From the NCBI GenBank assembly GCA_013416795.1, contig RQSC01001147.1, positions 39,269-83,208 on the forward strand: a DNA stretch of 43,940 bases, given 5' to 3'. The notes under the pieces were generated by a model, which saw only the letters and a program-made list of their open reading frames with translations, did no database searches and was not told the DNA's origin. This DNA is from Prasinococcaceae sp. CCMP 1430 (taxonomy: Eukaryota > Prasinodermophyta > Palmophyllophyceae > Prasinococcales > Prasinococcaceae). This document shows, one piece after another, positions 7,828-15,737 of the stretch (positions within the stretch are counted from its first letter, which is position 1; every line of letters begins with the position of its first letter). Both the position numbers and the translations under genes were made by a program.

Positions 7828-9825
7828 TCACTTCTTCATAGAGGCGTACATGGCGTCCACCTCCGCCTGGTACTTCTTCAGCAGCTGGGGCCTCTTCTTC
7901 TTGAAGGTGGGCGTCAGCAGCTCGCTCTCCGGGGTCCACGCCTCGGGCTCGAGGTGCACCGCCTTTACCATCTCGAAGCCCTTGAGCCTGCCCTCCTTGC
8001 CCGTGGTCGTCAGCAGAGAGAGGATGTGCGCCTTGGCCTTGTCGCTGGCGCAGATGGCCGCAAAGTCGCCCGACACGCCGTTGTCCCCGGCCCACTTCTT
8101 GAGCTTGTCCTCGTTGGGGCACACCACCGCAACCAGCGTGCTCTCAAACGAGTTGCCGTACACCCACACCGCGTCGAAGTCGCCGCACTTGCCGAAGATG
8201 TTCTCGAGCTTCTCCACGGCGACGTACTCGCCCTGCGAGAGCTTGAAGATGTTCTTCTTGCGGTCGACGATCTTGATGGCGCCTTCGGGAGTGATGATGC
8301 CGATGTCACCCGTGTGGAACCAGCCGCTCTCCTCGAGCACCTCCGCGGTGAGCTCGGGCTGCTTGTAGTAGCCCTTGAAGACCGCGGGGCCCTTGAAGCA
8401 GATCTCGCCCGCGGGCGGGTCGTTGGTGGGCAGGTAGTTCATCTCCGGGACGGCATCCAGGCACACCTGCACAGCAGGCGTCACGACGCCCACGGTGCCC
8501 GCCATCTTTCCGTTGGGGTAGTCCAGCGGCACGATGCAGCTCGCAGCGCACGTCTCGGTGAGGCCGTAGCCCTGCGACACGCCGGCGCACATGCCCACGC
8601 GCAGGAAGTCCTCCACGTGACGCGCGAGCGGCGCGGCGCCCGAGCACACGGCCTTCACGCGGCCGCCCAGCTTCTGCGCCACCTTCTTGAACACGATCTT
8701 GTCGGCGAGCGGCGAGGCCTGGGACTGCGGGAGACCCACCTTCTCCATGAAGTACAGCTTGCGCTCGGTCGCCCACTTGAGGAGCCATTTGAGGATCCCC
8801 TTGGAGTTGAACTTGGCCATCACGCCGGCGTAGATCTTGTCATAGATGCGCGGCACGCCGGCGAAGAGCGTGGGCTTGCACGCGCCGATGTCGTCGACGA
8901 GCAGCTTGACGTCGCCGCGCCAGTAGCCGATGTGTGCGCCCATGCCGATGTACATGATCTCGACCACCTGGTCGAAGATGTGCGCCAGCGGCAGGAAGGA
9001 GAAGAACGTGTCGTCCTCGCCGAATTTGACGAACTCCTGCAGGAAGGCCTGCGCACCGCCGACCTCGTACATGTATGTGTCGTGCAGAAGCATGACGCCC
9101 TTGGGGTTGCCGGTGGTGCCGCTCGTGTACATGATGACCGCCAGGTCCTCCTTCTTGGGCGGCACGGGCTCCGCCGGGTTGGCATCGCCGAGGGCGAGGA
9201 ACTCCGCGTAGGTGTACACAGCCGCGCCCTTCAGGTTCGTGCCTTTGATGGCTTCTTCCACCGTGGCCTTCGCCGCGGCGTTGTCCTCCTTGCCGAACAG
9301 CACCACCGCCTTCACCTTGGTCTTCACCTGCGGCAGAGAGCCGACGAAGGCGGCCAGCTGCTTCTTGCCCGTGTTCACGCAGGCGACCTCGCACTCGGCG
9401 TGGTCGATGATGTACTCGATCACGTCCGCGCCGAGAGTGTCGTACAGCGGGATCGTCACGCACGACTGGCTGGCGTTGGCGAGGAGGAGCTCCATCCACT
9501 GGATGCAGTTGGGGGACAGGATGCCCACCTTGGAGCCCGACGACACGCCGACCTTGGCGAGCGCGGACTGCAGCTTGGTGACGGCGGCGCCCGTCTGCGC
9601 GTACGTCTGGTACTCGTACGGGCCCTCGCCATTGGGCCCGGTGCGCTCGCCGATGAATTTGTTGTTGGCGAACTTGGCGAGCGAGCCCTGCCAGAGCTCG
9701 TAGATCGAGTCGTACGGGTAGCGGAAGTCCTCGGCCGAGCCCATGCCGCAGCCCAGGGTGGGGCCCTTGGTGCCCGACGCGGGCGCCACCTCCACCATCT
9801 TGGTGCGCTCGAAGCACTTCTTCAT
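7828..9825 (-). CDS. Long-chain acyl-CoA synthetase
   Basis: This intronless 665-residue protein is an AMP-forming (ANL superfamily) fatty-acid CoA ligase. It activates long-chain fatty acids for lipid synthesis, remodelling or beta-oxidation. The P-loop motif is YTSGTTGNPKGVM (about residue 230). Downstream are the LACS-type blocks FLPLAHIFDQVVE, the adenylate motif GYGLTET, GWFHTGDIG and the fatty-acid/hinge motif DRKKNIFKLSQGEYV. No signal peptide or obvious membrane segment is visible, and the C-terminus (MYASMKK) gives no peroxisomal SKL-type signal. The start at 9825 is the only Met before the conserved region; the open frame runs further upstream without another good Met. Length is typical of eukaryotic LACS. 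Its promoter lies in 9826-10324, shared with the divergent neighbour and broken by the assembly gap. Confidence 0.95.
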   Translation of the reverse strand: MKKCFERTKMVEVAPASGTKGPTLGCGMGSAEDFRYPYDSIYELWQGSLAKFANNKFIGERTGPNGEGPYEYQTYAQTGAAVTKLQSALAKVGVSSGSKVGILSPNCIQWMELLLANASQSCVTIPLYDTLGADVIEYIIDHAECEVACVNTGKKQLAAFVGSLPQVKTKVKAVVLFGKEDNAAAKATVEEAIKGTNLKGAAVYTYAEFLALGDANPAEPVPPKKEDLAVIMYTSGTTGNPKGVMLLHDTYMYEVGGAQAFLQEFVKFGEDDTFFSFLPLAHIFDQVVEIMYIGMGAHIGYWRGDVKLLVDDIGACKPTLFAGVPRIYDKIYAGVMAKFNSKGILKWLLKWATERKLYFMEKVGLPQSQASPLADKIVFKKVAQKLGGRVKAVCSGAAPLARHVEDFLRVGMCAGVSQGYGLTETCAASCIVPLDYPNGKMAGTVGVVTPAVQVCLDAVPEMNYLPTNDPPAGEICFKGPAVFKGYYKQPELTAEVLEESGWFHTGDIGIITPEGAIKIVDRKKNIFKLSQGEYVAVEKLENIFGKCGDFDAVWVYGNSFESTLVAVVCPNEDKLKKWAGDNGVSGDFAAICASDKAKAHILSLLTTTGKEGRLKGFEMVKAVHLEPEAWTPESELLTPTFKKKRPQLLKKYQAEVDAMYASMKK

Positions 9826-10324
9826 GGCGTCCGGCGGGGGTGTGGTCCCCTTTTCCCTCTCCGATCGGCGGGCTCGGACGGCCGCGAGGCGAAGGGGAGG
9901 GGACGGGGAGCGCGCGCGTCCCGCGCGTGCTGTGGGACGCGCGCTGCTGCAGCGCGCGCGCGCGCGGAGAACCATCCGAATCCGCGCTCCGCGTTTTTGT
10001 GTCGCGGCGCGCGCGCGCATGCGTCAAGACATGTCTTTCGCCGCCCGTTTCGCGGCAATCCCGCGCCAGAAACCTTCCGTGCGAGGATTTTCTGCGCGTC
10101 GCATCGGCGCGCGGGCGGCAACGCGGCGTCGATTGATAACAACAACAGCGCGCACGCGCCCCCCGCGCGCCCGCAGCGGCGCGCGCTGGCGACGGCGACG
10201 GCGGCNNNNNNNNNNNNNNNNNNNNNNNNNNNNNNNNNNNNNNNNNNNNNNNNNNNNNNNNNNNNNNNNNNNNNNNNNNNNNNNNNNNNNNNNNNNNNNN
10301 NNNNNNNNNNNNNNNNNNNNNGCG
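9826..10324. promoter_or_regulatory. Divergent intergenic region with assembly gap
   Basis: This 499-base interval separates the starts of the acyl-CoA synthetase (-) and the eRF1-like gene (+). It contains a (CG)n run near 9952-9965, mixed GC-rich sequence and the 116-base gap. Nothing coding was recognised. The sequence just upstream of the plus-strand gene is lost in the gap. Confidence 0.5.
10206..10321. other. Assembly gap (116 N)
   Basis: A run of 116 N ends three bases before the ATG used for the next gene. An earlier start or an upstream exon of that gene could therefore be hidden. Confidence 0.99.
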
Positions 10325-11540
10325 ATGGCGCCCGCCGCGCCCGCGCCCGCCCGGGCGGAGACGCTGGTGTTCGTCGTGGCGAGCGGCCTCGGCGGCGCGG
10401 AGCTCACCGCGGTCATCGAGGAGCTCAAGAACTCGTCGAAGGGCATCGGGTGAGCGACGGCGCGCTGCGCTGTCTCGCTTCGCGCCGCGCCGCACGCAGC
10501 GAGCGAGCGAGCGCCGGCCCGCGCCGCGCCGCGCACGCCCGCGCGGGCGCCGTGAGCGCGTCCTCCATCCTAACCAGCCTCGCGGCCCTCATCTCCTCCC
10601 ATGGCGTCTGTCCAGCACACACAAGCGCCGGCAGCTCTACTGGGACGCCTACAGCAAGCTCGCCGGGAAAGCCACCGCGGCAGCCAGCGACGGCAAGGGG
10701 GCGTGCGCCTTGCGCTACTCGGCGACCGCAGCGGATGTAGAGGCGGGAGGGGGCACCGCCGAGGTCGTCGAGCTCACCAAGCGGCAGCGCGGCCTCCTGA
10801 GTGGCGGCTCGGTCGAGATCCTCGGGCGCAAACTGCGCCCCCCCGAGGACGATGGCAGCGGCAAGGGTGGCTGGGCGATCGCGTGGTCCGAGGAGGACGC
10901 GGCCGCCGCGTACGCAGACCTCTTCGAGGGCGAGCCCTGCGTGTACCTCACGTCCGACGCCGTGTACGTCGGCACGCGCTTCAAGCGCGCGCTCTGCAAG
11001 AAGCTTTCAGCGCCGCTCAAGGCCGCCAAAGATGTCGTCGCCGCGGTGGCTGCGCTGCAGCCGGACGCGCCGCTGCGATCCGTGTCGTTCGCGGGCAACC
11101 ACCCGCCATCGGTGAACGCCTACAACACCTTTCTCGCGGGCATCACCAAGCTCGATGGTGAGCTGCCAGAACACATCGGGCGCTGCTCGTCGGCGTCGCC
11201 CACGGACGTGTACGTCTACTTTCTGGAACGTCGCAACGGCCACCTCGTTGCCGAAGCGGGCAAGCTCATCGCGCGCATGAAGACAGACGTCGACAAGTCC
11301 CTCGTTCCGCTCATCTGCGCAGCGTCGACGCGAGAGGCTGCCGTCGCGTACAAGATGGCACTGATGAAGACCGTGTACGTGCATGAGTCCATGGGTAAGT
11401 TCATCGATCGCTGTCGCGCGGACGGCACGGTCGAGCTGCACGTCGTGCGAGGGGACGTCGAGGATAGTGAGTTCGGACGCTTCGGGAAGATAAACTTCGA
11501 AATGTACTACCGGTGTGATCTTGCCACCATGGGCGCGTAA
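10325..11540 (+). CDS. Divergent eRF1/pelota-like protein (tentative)
   Basis: Exon 1 is 10325-10449, the intron is 10450-10615 (GTGAG...CCAG, phase 2), and exon 2 is 10616-11540, giving 349 residues. The only family hint is at the C-terminus. The segment GTVELHVVRGDVEDSEFG followed by GKINFEMYYRCDL is laid out like the end of eRF1 domain 3 (GATLEIVTDKSQEGSQF...GGILRYRVDF in eRF1). The preceding helix AAVAYKMALMKTVYVHE parallels the L30e-like fold. The signature GGQ loop and the NIKS stop-recognition motif of eRF1 are not present. If the link is real, this is a degenerate paralogue rather than a working release factor. The upstream half (residues 1-240) is unrecognised. The start follows the assembly gap directly, so the N-terminus is provisional. 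The stop is 12 bases from the convergent SDR stop. Confidence 0.6.
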
Positions 11541-11552
11541 TGGCATCGCCGT

Positions 11553-12446
11553 TTACTCCAGCAGCGCGTCAGACACGGGCGCCGGCGCGGGTGGTGCGGG
11601 CGGTTTCGGGCGCTGCGGCATGTTCGCGCGCGCGTGCATGCCGCCGTCCACGCGCACAGACTCGCCGGTCATCCAGCCTGAGGCCTGCTCCGACGCCAGG
11701 AAGCACGCCAAGCTCGCGCAGTCCTCCACCGTTCCCAGCCGTCCGGCAGGCAGGTGCGGCAGCCACATGCCCTGCGTCTCGGGCTTCGCAAACACGGCGG
11801 CCGTGCGCTCCACCGGCACGACGCCGGGCGCGATGGCATTCACGCGGATGCCCAGTGGCGCCAGCTCACACGCGAGCGTCGCCGTCAGGCTGTCAAGACC
11901 GGCCTTGGTCATCGCATACAAGGACATGTACTCCACTGAGAGCGTGCCGTGGATGGACGTGTTGTTGATGACGCACATGCCCCGCGCGTCTTCGTCGGAG
12001 CGGCCTGTCCTGTGAGCGGCGAGCTTGCGAGTGAGCAGGTAGGGCGCACGCAAGTTCACCGCAGTGATGTCATCGAAGTGCGCGGCGCCGCAGTCCTCGC
12101 TGTGTCCCTTGAGCACGATGCCCGCATTGTTTATCACGATGTCCACTGCGCCCAGTCGCTCGACAGCCGCGTCGAAGAGCGCCTCCGCCGCCGCCGCCGA
12201 GCGCAGGTCGGCCCCAAGGGCGAACGCCGCCGCCGCATCGCCGCCTGCACCTTCGCGGAGTCCACGCACGACCGCGCAGGCGCCCTCCTCGCGCGTGTGG
12301 TACGCCACCGCCACGCGTGCGCCCTGCCGCCCCAGCTCGCGCGCGATCGCCGCGCCGATGCCGCCAGAGCCGCCCGTGACCAGCGCGCGCTTCCCCGCCA
12401 GGTCCCCATACGTGGGTAACGTCGACACCACCGTCGCCGCCGCCAT
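11553..12446 (-). CDS. Short-chain dehydrogenase/reductase (classical SDR)
   Basis: This 297-residue NAD(P)(H)-dependent oxidoreductase is intronless. The nucleotide-binding motif TGGSGGIG lies near residue 24, the NNAG motif follows, and the catalytic Ser (NNTSIHG) and Tyr-Lys (YAMTK) are in place. The usual terminal GES(V)RVDGG stretch is also present. The last 27 residues are an extra Pro/Ala-rich tail (PKPPAPPAPAP) not typical of the family. A preceding Ala at the cofactor-selecting positions does not allow a safe NAD versus NADP choice. No transit peptide is evident with the start used (12446); an in-frame Met upstream near 12590 would add about 50 residues. The substrate is unknown. The FabG-like 3-oxoacyl reductases and sugar or steroid SDRs are equally possible. 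It is divergent from the sulfotransferase. Confidence 0.9.
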   Translation of the reverse strand: MAAATVVSTLPTYGDLAGKRALVTGGSGGIGAAIARELGRQGARVAVAYHTREEGACAVVRGLREGAGGDAAAAFALGADLRSAAAAEALFDAAVERLGAVDIVINNAGIVLKGHSEDCGAAHFDDITAVNLRAPYLLTRKLAAHRTGRSDEDARGMCVINNTSIHGTLSVEYMSLYAMTKAGLDSLTATLACELAPLGIRVNAIAPGVVPVERTAAVFAKPETQGMWLPHLPAGRLGTVEDCASLACFLASEQASGWMTGESVRVDGGMHARANMPQRPKPPAPPAPAPVSDALLE

Positions 12447-12695
12447 GCCGCCCTGCCCACCCCCCCACGGCACCCCGCACGCAGTCTGGCCCGCCCCCAC
12501 GCTCGCGCGCGCTGTGCGCGCTCCCACTGGTGCCCCCGCCTCGCTGCCGTCCACGTGTTCAGCTCCACCAATGCATTCGTTCATGTACATAAAGCACGGG
12601 AGAGTTAAGTTCAGGTAGGTCAAAACGCACCCGCAGCGCGCGCGCGCGCGCCGGCTGTTGCTGTTGCGGCAGCGGCAGCGGAGCGAAATGCGGCA

Positions 12696-14675
12696 GTGCG
12701 CGCGCACAGCGCGCGAGCGCCTGGCGCGCGGGGCGATGCCGCGACAGGCGGCGGATGTCAGAGGAGGCGGCGGCGGGCGGCGCGCCGTCTGGCTGTGGCC
12801 ACCGCCGCGGCCGCGCTGCTCGCGGCGGGCGCAATCGCGGCGACGAGGAGGAGGACGGCAGCAAAGTCGGCCGGCGGCAGCGCGCATTCGAATCGCTCGC
12901 CGCCCCGGCTGTTGCTCGACGCGCAGGCCGACGGCGGGGGCACGAATGCGGAGCAGCTCGCCGCTCTTGTACAGAGGCGACCATATGAGTCGGGCAGTGG
13001 CGTCCACAGCACCGCCGATGAGGATGAGGTCATTGAGGTGCCACAAAAAAGGCCCAACGTTCCGCGGCTGTTCGCATCGCTGCTGAAGGATCCGCTCTCG
13101 CCCCGTCGTGCTCCGCAGTCCCCCTGGGTTTTGGGAGAGCATGCGTCGTATTGTTGGCAGCAGCAGGGCGAACACCCGCGCCTAGCGCAAGCCCCTGCGT
13201 CTGGGGGCGTCCCTGATGTCGCATGGCAGACGCGGTGTGTGCCTAGGTTGTTTCTTTTGGGCGTCGCCAAGTGTGGCACTACGGCGGTCTGGTCAGCTCT
13301 AGCGAAGCACCCGCACGTCATCACGCGGCCGCGCCTTCGCACGCCAACCGCCGACACTGCGGACGCGCCACGCATGGCTCCAAAGGAGCCTCACTACTGG
13401 ACAATAGGCGACAAACACGAAAGCTATTGGCACGCTGTCGGAGAGGATCAGCCGTACCGATACGATCCTGCCGTGCACACGCACGCGGCAGGAGGTCGCG
13501 GGCGGACGCGCTCTCACATACGCGAGGCGAAAGGAGACGGCGGTGCGCGTTACAGCGTGATGCTTGGCGCGGAGGAGTATGCAGCGTCGTACACGCCAGC
13601 GCTGGCTGAGATCGCAAGAGCACCTGATAAGGCCCACTTGCTGGATGCGTCGACCGATGCATTTACCTACAGCGTAGGTGGCCTTCCCAGCAAGTATGCG
13701 TGCGGCGGTGACGGCGATCCGAGACGACGAGGCTGCTCAGCTTCGGCGCTCTACGCGACGTCCTCCGCCGCGGCACTGCGGGCGTCGATTCCGGGCGCGC
13801 GGCTGGCTGTAGTGCTGCGCGACCCCGTGGCACGTGCGTGGTCGGACTACATGTTCTTCAATCGCAGTGGCGCCTCGTCCGACGACGAGGATGCGGCAAG
13901 TACGACTGGCGACGCGCGCGCCTCTCCCGTTGCGAATGCCGAGGATTCGGCGCTGGCTGCGCCGAGGCGCCACCACGACCCGCGCGATGCCTTCCATGCG
14001 CATTGCAGCGAAGCGGTGGGGGCGCTCACGCGGTGCCTCGCTGCTGCCGAGGCAGATTCTGCCTTGGCAGACGCAACGGACCAGGCCGCAGGTCCGTCAC
14101 ATTCACCAGACCCCGCGGCAGCACTGCACATCCCCGCCGTGGCATCCTTTCAGCGCTGCACGGACCACGCAGGTGGGCGTGACACGCGCATCGCGCCGCC
14201 CATGCTCACGCAGCTGCGTTGCCCACTGCACATCGGCATGTACGTCTATCCCCTGCTGAGCTGGCAATGGGCATTCAACGGGACGGACGCCCTGATGGTC
14301 GTGAGCTCAAGCGACCTGGACGCTCGGCCCCAAGAGGCGGTGGCGAGGGTTGCGCGCCACTTTGGCCTGGCGGAGCCTCCGGCCATCCCACGGCACGAGT
14401 GGGAGCGCGTCGCGGGCAACGCGATGGGCGCGGCGGGGCGTGCGCGCGAGCCGGTGAGCCCGCGCGGAGGCGGCGCGGCCCAGGCGTTGAAGGGCGCCGT
14501 CGCCAGGACGCGGGCGGCAGGCAGGCGAGTCAACGCCGGCAAGTACGCCTTCCCGATGCACGAGGAGACGCGGGCGTTGCTCGCGGCGTTCTACGAGCCT
14601 TATGGGCGCGCCCTCGCCCTCGCCCTTGGCGATGAGCGCTTCGCGTTCCGCGCCGGGGAATCTCAGGCTTCGTAA
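12696..14675 (+). CDS. Golgi-type sulfotransferase, type II membrane protein (5' end unresolved)
   Basis: The frame encodes about 659 residues with a basic-then-hydrophobic anchor near the N-terminus (RRAARRLAVATAAAALLAAG), typical of a Golgi type II protein. The PAPS 5'-phosphosulfate loop is LLGVAKCGTTAVWSAL (about residue 190). The 3'-phosphate site is VVLRDPVARAWSDYMFFN, and MYVYPLLSWQWAF with a C-terminal PYGRALA block resembles carbohydrate (heparan N-deacetylase/sulfotransferase or chondroitin-type) sulfotransferases. Such enzymes sulfate glycans in the secretory path. No ATG lies in this frame upstream of the anchor; the frame is open only back to about 12609. ATGs at 12688 and 12736 are in frame +1 and the one at 12755 in frame +2, so an unrecognised intron or a base error in the GGCGGC runs near 12760-12785 is likely. 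The coordinate given is the frame's first usable codon, not a proven start. Confidence 0.82.
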   Translation: MRAHSARAPGARGDAATGGGCQRRRRRAARRLAVATAAAALLAAGAIAATRRRTAAKSAGGSAHSNRSPPRLLLDAQADGGGTNAEQLAALVQRRPYESGSGVHSTADEDEVIEVPQKRPNVPRLFASLLKDPLSPRRAPQSPWVLGEHASYCWQQQGEHPRLAQAPASGGVPDVAWQTRCVPRLFLLGVAKCGTTAVWSALAKHPHVITRPRLRTPTADTADAPRMAPKEPHYWTIGDKHESYWHAVGEDQPYRYDPAVHTHAAGGRGRTRSHIREAKGDGGARYSVMLGAEEYAASYTPALAEIARAPDKAHLLDASTDAFTYSVGGLPSKYACGGDGDPRRRGCSASALYATSSAAALRASIPGARLAVVLRDPVARAWSDYMFFNRSGASSDDEDAASTTGDARASPVANAEDSALAAPRRHHDPRDAFHAHCSEAVGALTRCLAAAEADSALADATDQAAGPSHSPDPAAALHIPAVASFQRCTDHAGGRDTRIAPPMLTQLRCPLHIGMYVYPLLSWQWAFNGTDALMVVSSSDLDARPQEAVARVARHFGLAEPPAIPRHEWERVAGNAMGAAGRAREPVSPRGGGAAQALKGAVARTRAAGRRVNAGKYAFPMHEETRALLAAFYEPYGRALALALGDERFAFRAGESQAS

Positions 14676-15737
14676 GTGCATTGCGTAGTCTACGTGGCAA
14701 CCAGTCCGCGCGACTGCACCCGCCCGCACGCTCGCGCGCGCCCGCGCGCACGCGCGCAATCAGATCCGAATCCGAACGCGCCATGGAATCCGGGCGGAGC
14801 TCCACGCGCCGCGCGCGCGTGCCTTGTGCGCGCGTGCGCCGGCCGGATGGCGAATCATCTGACCCACTCCAGGTCCACGTCCAGCCAACCGGCCCAACCG
14901 CCGCGAGCGACCGCCGCCGCCACGGCACCCGCAAGAACCCCCAAAAAGGCAGGCGCACCCATCCGCACGTGAACGGCGGCAACGCTACGTAGCGTGTTCA
15001 CGTCGCCCGACCCACCAACCGACCCGCCTCACCGACCAAGGTCAACTTGCTCGCGCGCACGTGGGACCGTTACGTATCGAATCGTATCGTATCGCTACGG
15101 CCGCCTCGGGAATATGATGAAGGCGCGCCAATTCGAGGCAGTAGTCGCGTGCTATGATGCGATTGCAGGCGACCGCGAGACGGCGCGTTCCCCGAGATTC
15201 GGTCCCCCCGTTCCGACGCGCGCCGCGCCGGCGCCGCTGCTCGCGGGGGCGTACCTCGCGGGCCGCGGCGTCCGGAATCGCCCGTTGCCCGTAGCGCGTG
15301 ATAAGCGATCGCTCTTGCGCGCGCGCAACCCGCGGGGAAGAAACGAAACGGGTCGGCTTGCAACCGACGCGCGCGCGCGCGCGCGCGCGCGCGCGCGAGT
15401 CGGTTGCCGCGCGGCGGTGCACACGCGCGCCCCAGCGCTGTCGCGTTCGCGCTGCAGCGCCGTCCAGCGGCGCTCTTCCTCGGCGCCGCCTGCACGCCGC
15501 ACGTCCGCCGCCGCGCAGGAGCGGCGTGCGCAGGGGCGTGCTGCCGTGCGCCGCACCAGGGCGTTGCGCCGGCTGCGTTGCGGGGCAGCGGCCACCTGCC
15601 GATCCTTCGTGCCGCGGGACGCGAGTGCGAGCGGGAGGGGGGGAGGAGGCGCCATACCCGCGGCGCGGGGCGCAGCGGGCGACGATCCGGCGGCGTGACC
15701 GCTGGTCGTTGCTTGCGGCCGCACGCTGCCGTCCGCC
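14676..15737. other. 1.06-kb intergenic region
   Basis: No convincing gene is seen between the sulfotransferase stop and the next start. It holds low-complexity GC-rich sequence, a short CGTATCG tandem near 15070-15098 and a long self-complementary (GC)n element at 15360-15407. A short open frame at 15115 begins MMKARQFEAVVACYDAI but soon becomes Arg/Pro/Ala-rich. Confidence 0.55.
15360..15407. repeat. (GC)n tract inside a perfect inverted repeat
   Basis: The arms GCAACCGAC (15360-15368) and GTCGGTTGC (15399-15407) are exact reverse complements and flank an alternating GC run of about 30 bases, which is itself self-complementary. The whole element can fold into one long hairpin or adopt Z-DNA. 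It lies about 330 bases upstream of the large secreted-protein gene. Confidence 0.8.

Noticed and set aside
7345-10740. A 1131-codon plus-strand open frame
   Set aside because: It runs across the assembly gap and is the mirror of the acyl-CoA synthetase gene; no domain is recognisable.
15115-15300. Short frame MMKARQFEAVVACYDAI suggesting a TPR or PPR exon
   Set aside because: Only about 20 residues look protein-like before it becomes Arg/Pro/Ala-rich, and no partner exon was found.
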